Assembly (NCBI GenBank): GCA_010356995.1
Contig: ML996696.1
Span: forward strand, 312,364 to 376,363
Direction of reading: 5' to 3'
Length of the DNA stretch: 64,000 nucleotides
DNA from: Trichodelitschia bisporula
Lineage: Eukaryota > Ascomycota > Dothideomycetes > Phaeotrichales > Phaeotrichaceae
In this document: piece by piece, positions 20,379 through 32,216 of the stretch
Numbering within the stretch: the first letter of the stretch is position 1
Layout of the letters: each line of letters opens with the position of its first letter
Translations under genes and position numbers: made by a program
The notes under the pieces: generated by a model
Database searches by the model: none
Told to the model about the DNA's origin: nothing
Seen by the model: the letters and a program-made list of their open reading frames with translations, nothing else

Positions 20379-21906
20379 TGGTAGAGCTGAATTAGTTATT
20401 GAGTGGACAACCGCCATTGTATCCGCCTTTAAGGCTCTTTAGCTAATTCATAGTCTCGATGGATTCTAGGAGATACGCCGTTTACTCCCTTCAACTTTGA
20501 ACTAAGTCCTCCGCCTTAGAGGATATATCCCTTTATCTATCTCCATTGCCTACCTTTCAGCAGCTGAGCGGAATATCCAATGTCGAAACCTCGCTCTTCC
20601 GGCCCCTGATTGAGTGTTCGTGCTCTTGCAGTGGGAGTTATTAGGCGAACTCCCATAAAGCTCAAGACAAACATATAATTTGCATACGCAGAAGTCCAGG
20701 CTACAGCAAAACGACATTTTTGAGGAGTACATTCCAGTTTTTCACCCAGCCTTCCCCAAACTTTGTAGTTGAATAACGAACTTCCTTTGAGCTGCAGTCG
20801 TGATTCATTCATGACACAGGTTTCACATCATATATCCCTTATTGCGGGCATCCTCACGGGCGTTCTCGTAACTGTGGCATCAATCAGAGAGCAGGGTCCC
20901 TTTACATAATCATTATATCACACATTTCAGCCCTCTGCTTGGTCCGCAGCTTACGAGACCGCCAGCGAGGACGCCTGCAGTATTAGGGATAGGTTTTCGA
21001 ACGCCTCAATAAGACAACAGGGTTGACGTCTTATTTAACTCAATAAAATTATGAAAACTGCATAATTTAGCTACAAAATATGTGCAGCTTTGGCCGGCAT
21101 ATCAGAATGCATTTTCTGTAACATCGGCCTTCGAAACGGGCCGCTGGAGAAGAGCTTAGGAAAGGTGTTAATCTTATGGTGCTCGGAGTGTACACTTTAT
21201 GATTCCTTTGGTACCAATAGTAGTTAGTATGGTTCTACTGCACGTGTGTATTCGCTAGGGAATTGGTCGTTAGTCTATCCGGTTGTCTCTAGCTCAATAA
21301 ATGGAAAGCGCTTACTTCCCTCCGGTTCTGGCTTCAATGCAAGCCCCATCAAAGGCTTGTCCGCTCACGGATTGGGAGATTAGTTAGTCAAGATTTTTGC
21401 ATCAAGGCAACTATATGTTCGTAAGTGGCCGAAGCAGGACAAGAATTTCGGTTAGACCTACAAACACGCCCCCTACGCCCTCCACACCCCATGACAATTA
21501 TTGACTTTGACGAAGCTCCACGGAGACCGAATTTGGTTTATCAAACTGCCTGGACGGCACTAGTAAGCGGGCAGCATTTTTATTTTTATCAAACGGCATC
21601 TCATGAATGCAGTGCGATTTGAAAGTTTTGTAGCTTATCGCGGCTTAACTCCCTATTACCCTATCAAATCATGAGAAGTAACGAAAGTCCAGTAAAATGC
21701 CCAATTTTCTAAGAACCCCAGTTTCTGTTCGAGACGATGTATGACTCATTACAGCTGCCCTAACGAGATACACGACCTGGCACGTATTAAGCTGATATCC
21801 CTTTATAAAAGCTTGTTATTTAGGTATACAGCAGTGCGACATCAAAGATTTTAAGTACTGCAACTTTCTAAGGCCCACGCCTCTGATTGACTGATATCAG
21901 AGGAGG

Positions 21907-22062
21907 TATCCCCTGTACGGCCCAAGTACACGCCCAGGTACTTGCTAGCATGGACCAAGAAAAGCGCTCGGATTTGTTGCGAGACTGAGAATTCTTTACA
22001 GAACTAAATCGAGCTCTTCCATTGGTTTATGCTAGACCAGTACCTGGGCCGTACAAGGGATA
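21907..22062. mobile_element. foldback element, about 156 bp
   Basis: It starts TATCCCCTGTACGGCCCAAG and ends GGGCCGTACAAGGGATA. The inner TGGACCAAGAAAAGC and TTCCATTGGTTTATGCTAGACC correspond to the inner parts of the 19.9-kb copy, but the arms are partly deleted. Confidence 0.75.
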
Positions 22063-22149
22063 GATGGGTCGTTTGTTTTTCAAAAGACATATTGGATGCA
22101 TACCTTGATCATCATAAGCTGCAGCATTGCTCCCTGGTTACCACTAAGA

Positions 22150-22285
22150 CTCATGATTTTTTAATGTTGAACTTCAATTTGCGATGCAGTCATAATGTGC
22201 TAAAATAGAGATCAGTTGTATATCATGAGATTAAACTCATTAGGGCGAGGAATCTGATACCACATTTCAACGTAGGGGGTTTGGC
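22150..22285. repeat. diverged fragment of the 1.8-kb element's arm
   Basis: The sequence around ACTTCAATTTGCGATGCAGTCATAATG, then TAAACTCATTAGGGCGAGGA and GATACCACATTTC follows, in order, the inner arm of the 17.9-19.7 kb element (ACTTCAACTCGCGATGCACTCATG, GCTCATCCTAATCGCC, GATACCACTCTC). Many changes are present, so it is an older copy without ends. Confidence 0.5.
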
Positions 22286-24427
22286 CCGGCTTAACCCCGC
22301 TCCTAGACGCTTTTGCAATTAACTTGCTGTTTCCTACACATGTGGCCGTCTGCATGGACCTTAGGGAACCGTATTTGGCGTATAGTAGAATATATCTATC
22401 TTCTGCGCTTGGATCAATGAATATATAGGAAGACGCTTCAAACTTTGTTTTGTATGGATCAGGGTAACAGTATAGTAGTTGCTTAGCTCTATATTTGCTC
22501 GGGGAAATTCTCGTCAGGTTACTGGCCGGCTGGATGGTTTCTATTTAAGGCATTGTCCCAAGAAACTTTCGGTACTCTCACATAATTCATGAAGTACGGC
22601 TTAAGATCTTCTTTGAGATCGAGTCTATGGATGTCAAGATTGAGGCGTCGGTGGGGTCTGCTGCACGACCTCCTCGTTGTGAATCAACCGCTAGCCTGGT
22701 GCTGTCTGTTGAAACTACATGTACAAATTATGGGTAACAGGTGTACCTATGAGAACTGTGGGAGGACCTCTCTCGCGATACAGTATTTACGACGTATGCA
22801 GGCTTGTTGTGAGAGTCCGTAAGGCATGTCCTGGTATGTATCCCTTCGATTGCTGGTGTCATCGCTACGTCCCTCGCTGTGTGACGTGCCATGGTGAGAC
22901 GCTGTCAAAGCTTCATGTTTCTCCACCTACGTCTGCCACAGCTGCTAGCACATCATCTATCAAGGAACGCGCCCTTACGGCCATCAATAATGACAAAATC
23001 ATTGCCAGAGCTGAGAGCGTTGCATCACTCTGCCATGTCCTCCCATTTCGCATTGTGCCATTTTCAAAATTTCCGACGCTATTCTTTGTCTACCATGATG
23101 TGGGCGTGGAAGGAGCATCCTTATGTCAGGAAGGGGCGTATGTAACGCGAGCATGATAGAAGGAAGGCGCAAAGGAAGATACTTGGCATTGTGCATTTAG
23201 TTTCGAGAGCTTCTGACTCTCTCCTTCTCTTTGTCTTCAACTTCAATATTCAGTGACATATGGAGGATTTGGCGCACTTTGAGAGTTGAACTTTGTACTT
23301 AACGCTTTTTGCGTACGCTCTTTATGCCTCTGTGAGCCCTGGTGACCCGGCATTACCCGGCACTCGGGTTTTTTGGTGTTGAAAAATCCTGTCCACACAT
23401 TGGTCAATGAAGCATGATGACATAAGCGAGGGCCTGGCAGTCGAAGAGATGGATGGCGGCATGAAGCTATTCGGGGTCCTCCCGATGTGACGCTTGCTAA
23501 TCGGAGTACCCTAGCCAATGTTAGTTACTCAGTAGACCTAGAGAAAAAAGTTAAGGCTTTGGACTATATAGCTCTTGCATTGGTATGGATGAGGAATCAA
23601 TCGCTGTCTTGCGGGGTTTACTCCAACGTCCGCCTGTGCAAATAGTTAGTGACCGGCGAAACATCGGACCCAAACGCTCACCAGCTTGAATAGCGGCCAG
23701 ACTGCAGGTTGAACGGTTTTCTGAGAGTAGAAGCTGATAGCTGTTGTTGGTATTCTCAGAAGACCGCCTCGTAGTGCGCTGCGGCAGTTTCCCAGCCATC
23801 ACAGGCTAAGAAGACTTGAATCTGATGAGGAGGCGGACTTATGACCACAACGAAGGGCTATTGCACCCGTAAGCCAATGGTGAAGGAGCTCCTCATCGCA
23901 TCTATTACGGTCAGGCATACGCGTCGACCAACAAGACATTAAGTGGCATTCACATCCAAATATGTTACAACACAATAGCCAATGTACTCCTCAAGGCGCT
24001 TGCCGACGCTACCCACTACACAAGATACAGGACGACAGAAAGTCAACAATCATTACGACAGCGCAAAGGTCTTCCGACTGGAAGTAAACGGCAGAGCAAA
24101 AACCCAGTCACCAATCTAGCGCAAACCGAACGGACTATTCATAACCACCTCGTCTCTCCCAGTGGAGACGGCAAAGAAGCAAAAGTCCAAAGGATACCCA
24201 AAGCTCCTGCACGCCATTTTCCCGACGACTCAAAAAGATGCCACCGCAAGGACTCCAATATTTCCCCTAGAAATATGTTTTACGAATTGAACCGCCAGGT
24301 GGACTTGCTCCCTAGAGCGAGCCGACCAAAAATTACAAAGCATTATCTGACGTCATCTTCCTCTGTCCAAACCCAAAGTTCAGGAAACCAAAGAGGCGGC
24401 AGCGATGGTGGACCGCGCGAGAACCGC

Positions 24428-27400
24428 TCAGTCGCCGGCCGATGTTGCTGATACAGTCGCCGTGACCGGAGCGGCGGTTGTGTTCGCGAGACTGACGCCG
24501 CCCGCGTCATCCACATCTTCCGACCCGGTGACGTTCCCTGCAACAGACTCGTCAGCAGATGAAGCTGAGATGAGCTTGCTGAGGACGAGCTGCTCGGCCG
24601 GGTCGGCAACGAGACGCAGCGTGGAGGTGTAGCTCGCCTGTGCAGAGTTCGACTTGATGGCCGACGCTTCACCGGCCGCCTCGTTCGTCGCATTGCTACC
24701 GTCCGCTGCGACCGATACGGAATTGCGTGCTTCGCGCTCGCGGCACATCTTATCTTTGGCTTGTTGTGCCGCCATTAGAGAGTCGATGTACGTGCGGAAC
24801 TTGACAATCTCCCGCAGGAGATAGGCCGACTTCTTCTCCCAGTTTGCCATGGCCTTGGCCGCATTCGGATGGCGAGGCGAGAACTGTCACCATTAGCACT
24901 GAATCAAAGGAAAATACCAGGGGCAAACTCACCGCCATGCCCATCAGCGGCCGCAGTTCGTTGTGCCGCCGCAGGTCCTCTTCAACGTTCGTCACGTACG
25001 CCGTGAGTGCGCGCAGCTGGTCTACCTCCATAAGGTTACTTGCCATCATGCTCTGTTGCGGCGGCATCCAGTCGCTAATCGTGACGCGGTCTCCTGGAAG
25101 GCGCGCCCGGAACGTCCCAGGGCCGTGATCATCGCTACGCCGCGAGTCGGACCCACGTGATAGCGGACTCATGGGCGTGGTGCCGGTCAAGCGAGACGTC
25201 GCCACGCGGTCGCTGTGATGGCTGTGCAGGCTGTGACCACCAGTCGACCCTGCAGTCATCGGAGGATGTGCCGATTCCGGCCGCGAGCCTGGACGACTCT
25301 GCCCCGCTGCAGCCGAAACCACGGCATCGCCCCAACCATACTCGATGTTCGACACACCCCCGCCGAGCGGCTCCTTGCTCAAGCGCGCCGACCAATAGTT
25401 GGCGGTGCTCACGAACTCCTTGGCAATCTCCGGAGTGCCGACGTGGAACAAGTGAACAGCACCCGTCGGCAGAGATAGCGCCCAGACATGCGGCCGCGAC
25501 TTGGAGTACCCCGGCGGTGGAAGAGTGCTGGCAATCGTCTGGCGCAGCAAGAAGCTGACCACCTCCTCAGCGTTCTCGGTCCAGTTGCCGCCGCCGACCA
25601 CGTTGCCGGCGCTAGAGCTCGTCACCGGGCGCTTCGGCTTGTGGCGGGCGTGCTTCGCATTTGCGTTGAATGAAAAGAGACGCATGAAGCCCTTTTCAAT
25701 AACGGCGAAGCACTCACTCCACCCGCGCTCTTTGGCCTTTTTTTCCAGCGTCTCGAGGTGGTGCTTGTGCTTGACTATGCCCTCCTTCGCCCATGGCGGA
25801 CCAGCGAGTTCGAGCGTCTCATCTTCAAGCAGTGGCACGACCCGGCCACAGTCTTCGGTACCGGCATTGGCCTCTTCGCGGATGTTGGCCTGGCTCAGCG
25901 CGTTAGCAAAGCCGATGGCCCGCTGGTAGTCACCGTGTGCAAAGTGCGAGCCGAGCGAATCGACCGACATCGACGTAGGCGTCTTGCCGAGCGAGTACTT
26001 GCTCCACGTGCTGCCGGCAGGACTCCACACGGACTGATCGTCGAGGCTGGTACGGCTGGAGCCGATGGTTGACGAGGGGTAAACGCGTGGACGTGACCGC
26101 GGCTTGGAACCAAAGCGTGCCGTGGCAGTCCGGAAGTCGGTCGAGCGGCCGCGGTAGCTGACAGTATCAGATGGAGCCTTGCTGAGCACACTCGGGGTGC
26201 GGCGTAGGGCGTTGGTCACGACGGAAAGACCACCGCTGGACGCTTCGGGAGGAGGGTTTGAACCGTGAAGTGGGAGGCACTGGGTGCGGATGGAATTGTA
26301 AAACTCCTTGAGCACAATCTCCACCTGAAACTCCCACCCCTTCATGCCACCTTCGTACGGGGCCTTGACGAGCACGTTGCAGTTGTCGATGGTCTGGTTG
26401 TCGGACGACGAGCCCGGCCCCTCAGAGTCAGCGCGTGCCGGTGGCCGGATGGACAGGCGGTTGCGTGAGCGGCGCGTCTCGAGAGAATGGCGCTCGGCGG
26501 GCTCATCGGCCGCAAAGACTGGGGACGAGGGCGAGTTTGCCTCCCAGTTGCCACGGGAGTGTCGGCTCTGCGCTCGGACCATCTCGGCCTGCGTTGGGAG
26601 CGCGGCGTCGGCGATACTCCGAATGGTCGGCAGCGTATTCTTGACGAATTGGTTGCGCGTCATGCGCTGCTCAATGTCGGCAATGTGCAGATCGGTATTA
26701 AGCATAAGCACCGAGTACGTAATAGTGTGTACAACGTCGCGGTCCTTGAAGCCGTGGCTCGGGTTGCAGTGGCACCAGCGCTCCGAAAACGCGTCAATGA
26801 CGCGGTCCAGCTGCTGCGACTCCGCCTTAACAACAAGACGGCAGCAAAGCTCGCGGAAAGCGGCGAGGATGTTAACGCCAGCCCAGTCGAACAGATCCAT
26901 GTAGGCGCGCCGCACGCGCAAGCTCGTGGCGTTAGTTTGCCCAAGCCAGGCCGCAGCACCTGACTTGGGGACGAAGCTCTCGTCACCGTCGAAGATCTTC
27001 TGCGCGCGGTCACGGTCGTCGGCAGTAATTTCCGTATCCTGCGCAAGTATCGCCTTGGAGCCGTCCGTGTCAGCCCACTCGGGGACTAGCTCGCGGTTCT
27101 CAACATGCACAACAGGCAAGCTTGTCGCCGAGGAGAAGACGTCGTTCTCGCTCGACGGAGACAGCTGGTCGCTTAAGCGGTCCGAGGTCCGCGGCCCTTC
27201 GAGTGGCAGTGACAAGCGGGCCGACGCGGGTAGCTTCTCATCGGATGAATTGCCGTCGAGCCACAGGCGACTACTATCACCCTGAGTAGTCACTGCAGAC
27301 GTCATATACTGGTCGTCGTCGTCATCATCAAGCAGGCGGGAGGGTTGATCATCGCCGGGCAGACGCACCGAGCTGAGGTAGTCGATGCGCTTCTCGCCAA

Positions 27401-29261
27401 TGTTTGCCCGGCGCGGCGCTGGCTCATCCAGCCGGACCGTGGTGGCAGAGTATGGAGATGATGTCGGCGGAGGCGACCGGTGCGTCGAGAATGGCTGGTC
27501 GTCGCCGCTGTTGTCGGCCAGGAACGAGCCACCGTCCATGTCGCCCACGAAGCCAGATGACGGTCGGTTGCGCTGATTGATATTTGCGGCGAGGGAAAAC
27601 GGCGACCGGTCAACTTGTACGCTTTGCACGCGGAGCTTGGTGGTGCCATGGCGCGGTGTGCGGTTCTCAAACTCGTCGAGGAATGGTGGACCGGTGGGCG
27701 CGGGTCGGGTGGGCGCCTCCGAGCCCGTCGTATTGTGCGGGGAAACATCGCGACCGCGGTCAAAGTCATGCATCGGTGGCTGGTGTTCCTGTGAGTCGAA
27801 GTAAGTTTCGAGCGGGCTGCGGGGACTAGTAACCTTGTCGGCGAGATAGGGGGCCATGACATTGCGGAGGCTACTTGTAGTGGGGCTTGGTTGTGCAGGG
27901 GTGATTCCGTTCATCCTCGAGTATTTTTGCTGCTGGAACGGCTGCAGCACAGGGACCGGAGGAGGCATGGTCTCAGTGAGTGACTTCTTTCGGCGCCGGA
28001 AAAAGGAAGAGTGCGACTTTTTCAGAGTGCCGGTGTAGCCGATATCTCTGGACGACGATGGGTCCTGAGTGGGTGGTCGAGATGACGAAGGCTTGGTTTG
28101 TGCCATGTGCTGCTGCGCAGGTTGAGTTCGCGGTCGACTGGGCGTCACGTTCGACGAAGTTTGCCGCAGCGGCGGGGACGGATCGTGCTTGTCGTCCTGA
28201 GGCTGCGGAGCCGGCGAGCTGTTCTTGGAAGAGCCGCCACCAAAGACGCGTCGGAAGAAGCCCGGTCGTTCCTTTGGTGCTGGCTGAAGCACGGGAACGG
28301 CGGGATAGACCTTTCGTGACGATACCGTTGGGCTGGGCGCCGACGGAGTAGACGACGCGTGCACGCTCAGCATGTTGTTCGTTTGCTGGACAAATTGCTT
28401 TGCTTGGTCACGAATTGCCGGATCCATAGCTCCCGCCTGTGTCTGGCTCTTTGGCTTTCTCAGGGTCCGTCCACCGGTCGTCGACCTCATGCTGTTTTTG
28501 CGCGAAGGGGCCTTCCTCGGCGTTACGGGAGACGGCAGGATGGCAGGCGAGAGAGATTCTGTCGGGCGCCGAGGACCCGCAGGTATTGTGGGCGTCGGCG
28601 CAGCATCATCATCGTCGTAGTCCATGGAAGGCTCCGACAGATTCCGGTCCAGCATAGGCACTGACGCCTTCTTGTGCGGTGACGGGCGCTGCACACGCTC
28701 CGAAAAGCAGCTCTGGTCGAAGCTGGCGGCACGGCTGGGCCCGTGGGCGTGACGGCCAGCAGCAGCAGCAGCACTTGCACTGCTGCTCACAAAGCCGTTG
28801 CCCGCTGTGTATCCCAGATCCATGCTCGACGAGCCACTCCCCTTGCTGCCCTTGATGCCAGTGCCGCGGGAATGTCGCGGCCCGTCGTGGTCCGGACGCG
28901 TGCTGTTGCTGGCGGTGCTCTCGGTGCGGGTGGGACGCTTAGACTGGGATACGTTGCCACGACCGCGAGAGTGGTAGACGGCGTAGCGACTGGCCGTGTC
29001 GTCGACGTGCAGATCGTAGTCGGACAGCGAGCTCGTGGCCGTGTGGCCGCGTCGTCGGCCGGAGTTGCTTGGAGCCTTGTGCGGACTGGTCGTGTAGATT
29101 TCGGTAGTGGCGTCGAAGTCATTGAAGGGCGAGGTTGAATTGGATGTAGAGGGGAAGTCGGAGAGGGACAGGAGCATGGAATCGACGACGCTGAAGCGCG
29201 TAAAGCGCAATGAGAGGTCATGGGAGTCACGCTCGCCGGCGGGACGGTCTACGAGCTCCAT
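24428..29261 (-). CDS. Arf guanine-nucleotide exchange factor, Sec7-PH (EFA6/Yel1 type)
   Basis: Two exons, 29261-24933 and 24883-24428, flank a 49-nt intron and give about 1594 residues. The first 735 residues are Ser/Pro-rich and disordered. The Sec7 domain lies at about 740-880: RAYMDLFDWAGVNILAAFRELC, then AESQQLDRVIDAFSERWCHCNP, then VHTITYSVLMLNTDLH and MTRNQFVKNTLP. The Glu of the catalytic finger is kept (KAESQQLDRV in place of the usual LPGEAQ). A PH domain follows at about 1157-1294 (KEGIVKHKHHLETLEKKAKERGW to ALSLPTGAVHLFHVGTPEIAKEFV). A coiled-coil region follows (MASNLMEVDQLRALTAYV, NAAKAMANWEKKSAYLLREIVKF). Sec7-PH-coil is the EFA6/Yel1 layout, so the likely substrate is an Arf6/Arf3-type GTPase at the plasma membrane (inference). 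The last 90 residues are low complexity. Confidence 0.88.
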
Positions 29262-29902
29262 TGTGGCATGGCAAGCAGCACCCTCACACCTGCCGTGGAA
29301 CGGAACAGGGTTGTAGGGGGGATGGGTTCTACGTGCGTGTGGTTATGTGTGGTATCTGGTGTGTGGTGTGTGGTGTACTCCGCAGGCAAGGGAATGTGGA
29401 GAAAATGCGACAAGAGCACCGCAGCAGCCGCAAGCGCGAGAAGACGGTGAAGAAGGCGAAGAAGCAGGGGCAATGGGTGTAGGAACGAGCGTTGTGAGGC
29501 GGATTGTCGTGGTCGTTAGAGTGTGGTGATAGTGCAAAAGATGGTGTTGCAGCAAGAGAGCTGAAGAATCATGGGCCGAGTCCTTTTCTCGAGAGAAGGA
29601 GCGAGAGAGAGGAGGAGAGTTGAGACGCCGAAGAGAGGGGAGGCTTGACGCGCTTGGGGCTTGAGACCATGGGGATGACAAGGTCAGTTGATTGGCTGAT
29701 TGTCCTGGTAAAGAGAGAGGGGAACTGCAGGGGACTCAAGACTGGATATGGAAGGCGCGTGCTGTCCAGGGGAAGGAGCGAATTGTGGAGAGTCTTCTCT
29801 TCTTTTTTTGCTTTGGGCAGGGACGATCGATGGTTTCCCGATGGTGATGATCCTTGTTGGTGTTGAGCCGAACTTCATACACTACCGTACGAAGGTATGA
29901 AC

Positions 29903-29947
29903 GTCATCATCATGTTCATCATGTTCATCGTGTTCATCATGTTCATG
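29903..29947. repeat. 9-bp tandem repeat TTCATCATG, imperfect
   Basis: About four to five imperfect copies of TTCATCATG (one reads TTCATCGTG). They lie 30 bp before a second simple repeat. Confidence 0.85.
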
Positions 29948-29975
29948 ATCTGATATGTATTGACAATCGAAAGTG

Positions 29976-30044
29976 ACAGTAACAGTAACAGTAACAGTAA
30001 CAGTAACAGTAACGGTAACAGTAACGGTAACAGTAACAGTAACA
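29976..30044. repeat. 6-bp tandem repeat CAGTAA, about 11 copies
   Basis: A run of CAGTAA units with a few CGGTAA variants, flanked by GTGACAG on the left and ATATGTCAGTGTC on the right. It reads open in several frames only because of its period of six. Confidence 0.95.
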
Positions 30045-30627
30045 TATGTCAGTGTCAGCGACAGTAGAACTAGACTAATTTGCACATGGCAGCAGCCACT
30101 CTTTCGTCTCCCCTCCATTCCCTTATCCCTCTCCACAATCCACTCTTCCTTCACTGTACTTTCTCTCCCCGCAAATCCTCCCCCTCCACCACACTCCACC
30201 TCTCCTCCCATCCGAAACTGCCCTTTCTCCGCAGAGTCGACGCAGGGGCATGCATGAGGTCGTTTGGTGTAGCTGCTTGACTCTGCAACCCGCAGCAGGA
30301 CTCATGATGGTGGGGTACAACGGGAGAAAATCCATGCACCTAAACTGCACGCTCCCGACTTGTGCATCCCCTTCCCTTGACCGCCGTAGCCTCAAGAAAC
30401 GATAATCTCTTTTCACCGTGCTGCAGGAGGCCTAGAGGCTCTCGACTCAGTCATCAAAAAGGTGCATTTCATAGCTCTAAAGGTACAGTAGCGTGCATCA
30501 ACTGTCAACTTCCCCTCGACAAGGTTCCCCCCCGAACCCCTCAGTGCCCTGCCACTACCACACACCTCACACTCTGCTTAACCAAATCCATTATATGCCA
30601 ATCTCGTCTATGTACATCCTACGTACG

Positions 30628-31479
30628 CTAATCCCTCCTCCTGTCCCTCTGCACCCGTCGGCTCTCCACCAGCGAGCGGATCAACCCCACAGTGGCCCCC
30701 ACTCCCGCTTCAACGTCCTCTCCAGCCTGGCGGGGCACGTGGAAAAACACCACCGGCCGCTCACCCCCCGCTTTCCAGAAATGGTGAAGCGATAAGTAGT
30801 ACACGAATGCGCAGAGGTAGGTGCCGACATCGTCGCTGATCTGCGCATCTATACGATCCGCCAGTCCCGCCCCGCGCACCTCCGCCTGCCACCGCTTGCA
30901 CACATCCTGGCAGTCAAACGTCGGCGTCAGCTTCTCTGGCGCATCCGTCCCAATCAGCGCCGTCATGTCCGCGTCGCTCCACTGCTCGCCGTACACATCG
31001 CGCCCGTCGAAGCCGTCGCGCAGCGCGTTTGTCTCAATGGCCCAGCAGGTGCGCCCTGCCGCGAGACCCATGTGGAGCACAATGTCAGGTGGCGAGGCGG
31101 GTGGTGCGGGTGCGAGGAGGCCGGGAACTGCATTGGCGATGGCGCGCCATGCGACGGGGAGGGCGGATTCTGGGGTGTGGATGTGGATGGGGGTCGGGTG
31201 GGTGGGTGTTGGCTTGAGGTGGGATGGGAGCGAGGATGCGATGCTCCACGATGGGTTCTCAGGGTGCGACTTGAGGAAGGGCTGTGAAAGGGCTGTGAGC
31301 ATGACACTACCCTATGGGGTCCCCATCTTCTGCGATAGATGGTTACCGCGCGGCCTACTCACCCCGTAGCCGGTCACTAGCACATGGACATCCGGCAGCA
31401 TGGTTTCGACCCCGCCGTCGCGCTCCGTCCCCTCTACCCCGCCGAAGAGCGTCGTGTCACCGTCTATCAAGTCGCCCAT
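30628..31479 (-). CDS. pyroglutamyl-peptidase I (cysteine peptidase C15)
   Basis: The enzyme removes N-terminal pyroglutamate from peptides. Two exons, 31479-31363 and 31281-30628, join at VTGYG/PFLKSHPENPSW, which matches the family N-terminus (VTGFGPF...NPSW). The intron is 81 nt, longer than its neighbours. The active-site triad positions are all present: Glu in HMGLAAGRTCWAIETNA, Cys in DDVGTYLCAFVYYLSL, His in VVFFHVPR. The product is 256 residues from the first ATG or 230 from the second (31401, MLPDVHVLVTGYG), the latter closer to the usual length. No signal peptide is seen; it should be cytosolic. It lies just downstream of, and in the same direction as, the prolyl aminopeptidase gene. 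Confidence 0.93.
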
Positions 31480-32216
31480 GATAAGTATACTGATAGAATA
31501 CCGATTGAAGCTGCACTTCGAAGCGATAAGCCAAAAAAAAAATGCAATGATACCACCGCGAAGACCGAAACCAGTTCACACAAAGCAGCGGAGTGACGGG
31601 AGAGGGGTGAGATTTATGCGCGGTTCGGTGGCCGGAGGACCGCAACACACCTCCCTGTTTCGGCGGTGGGGGGAGGGGTCGCTGATACGGCAACTTCGCG
31701 CTTGACCCTTCGAGAAGGTTGGCTGCCGGCGTAGGCTGCTGGCGCCCAGTATTGGGCTATCATTGCCGAAGATTGAAAGCGCTTGTCATCACCTTCTGCT
31801 TGCACATAATGGATTATCTTGCCTTTTGGGGCCTTTACGGTAATGTTCTCCTGCTGCCTCGTGCCTCACCCCCCGCATTTGGCTTGTGCGCCCTGTCGAG
31901 CGGATGCTTTCCGCCCTGCGGCCCCACACCGGTGGTCAAGGCTCTGAGCGCACAGCCTTTCCTGCGCATCGGGACTGCCCCCGTACCCGGTACATACCTA
32001 CATGGCAACATGTGTCGGATATCATTGTTTGGCGTTGGTGGAAGATGGCAGACACAACACAACATATCGAGCGCGGTTCAAGTTCTGTCAGACCGAAGCT
32101 CAAAAAATAGCATCCCGTAGACTTCATGTGCTGTGTCAAAAGTCTTTACGAATGTACACCCCACAAAAACACCATACACCACTACGCCGTCTACCCCCAA
32201 ACTCATTCTCCAAAGT
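31480..32216. other. gap between two peptidase genes
   Basis: This 737-bp gap should hold the promoter of the pyroglutamyl-peptidase gene and the 3' UTR of the prolyl aminopeptidase gene. I see no gene in it. Confidence 0.5.

Larger units (their letters stand above)
13139..24427. other. AT-rich, gene-free island with decayed DNA elements
   Basis: For about 11 kb no frame over about 145 codons exists and none shows a protein-like pattern, in contrast to the genes packed on both sides. Base composition is visibly richer in A and T (many TTA/TAA stretches). The content I can name is listed separately: an 8-bp tandem repeat at 14.4 kb, a 1.8-kb foldback element at 17.9-19.7 kb, short related elements at 16.9, 19.9, 20.3 and 21.9 kb, an arm fragment at 22.2 kb, and a repeat of about 190 bp near 18.35-18.96 kb. 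The stretches 13.2-16.8 kb and 22.3-24.4 kb hold nothing I can identify. Confidence 0.7.
29262..30627. other. promoter of the Arf-GEF gene and intergenic repeats
   Basis: This 1.4-kb gap lies between the Arf-GEF start and the stop of the peptidase gene at 30628, both on the minus strand. The first 400 bp should be promoter. Two simple repeats are listed separately. No convincing gene is present. Confidence 0.5.

Noticed and set aside
13139-24427. Retroviral, LTR-type or capsid-bearing element in the island
   Set aside because: No reverse-transcriptase, integrase or capsid-like motif and no long direct terminal repeats were seen; the repeats present are inverted or simple-tailed.
29976-30044. 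Open frame made of repeated Thr-Val
   Set aside because: It is only the translation of the 6-bp repeat, with no start context or flanking protein.
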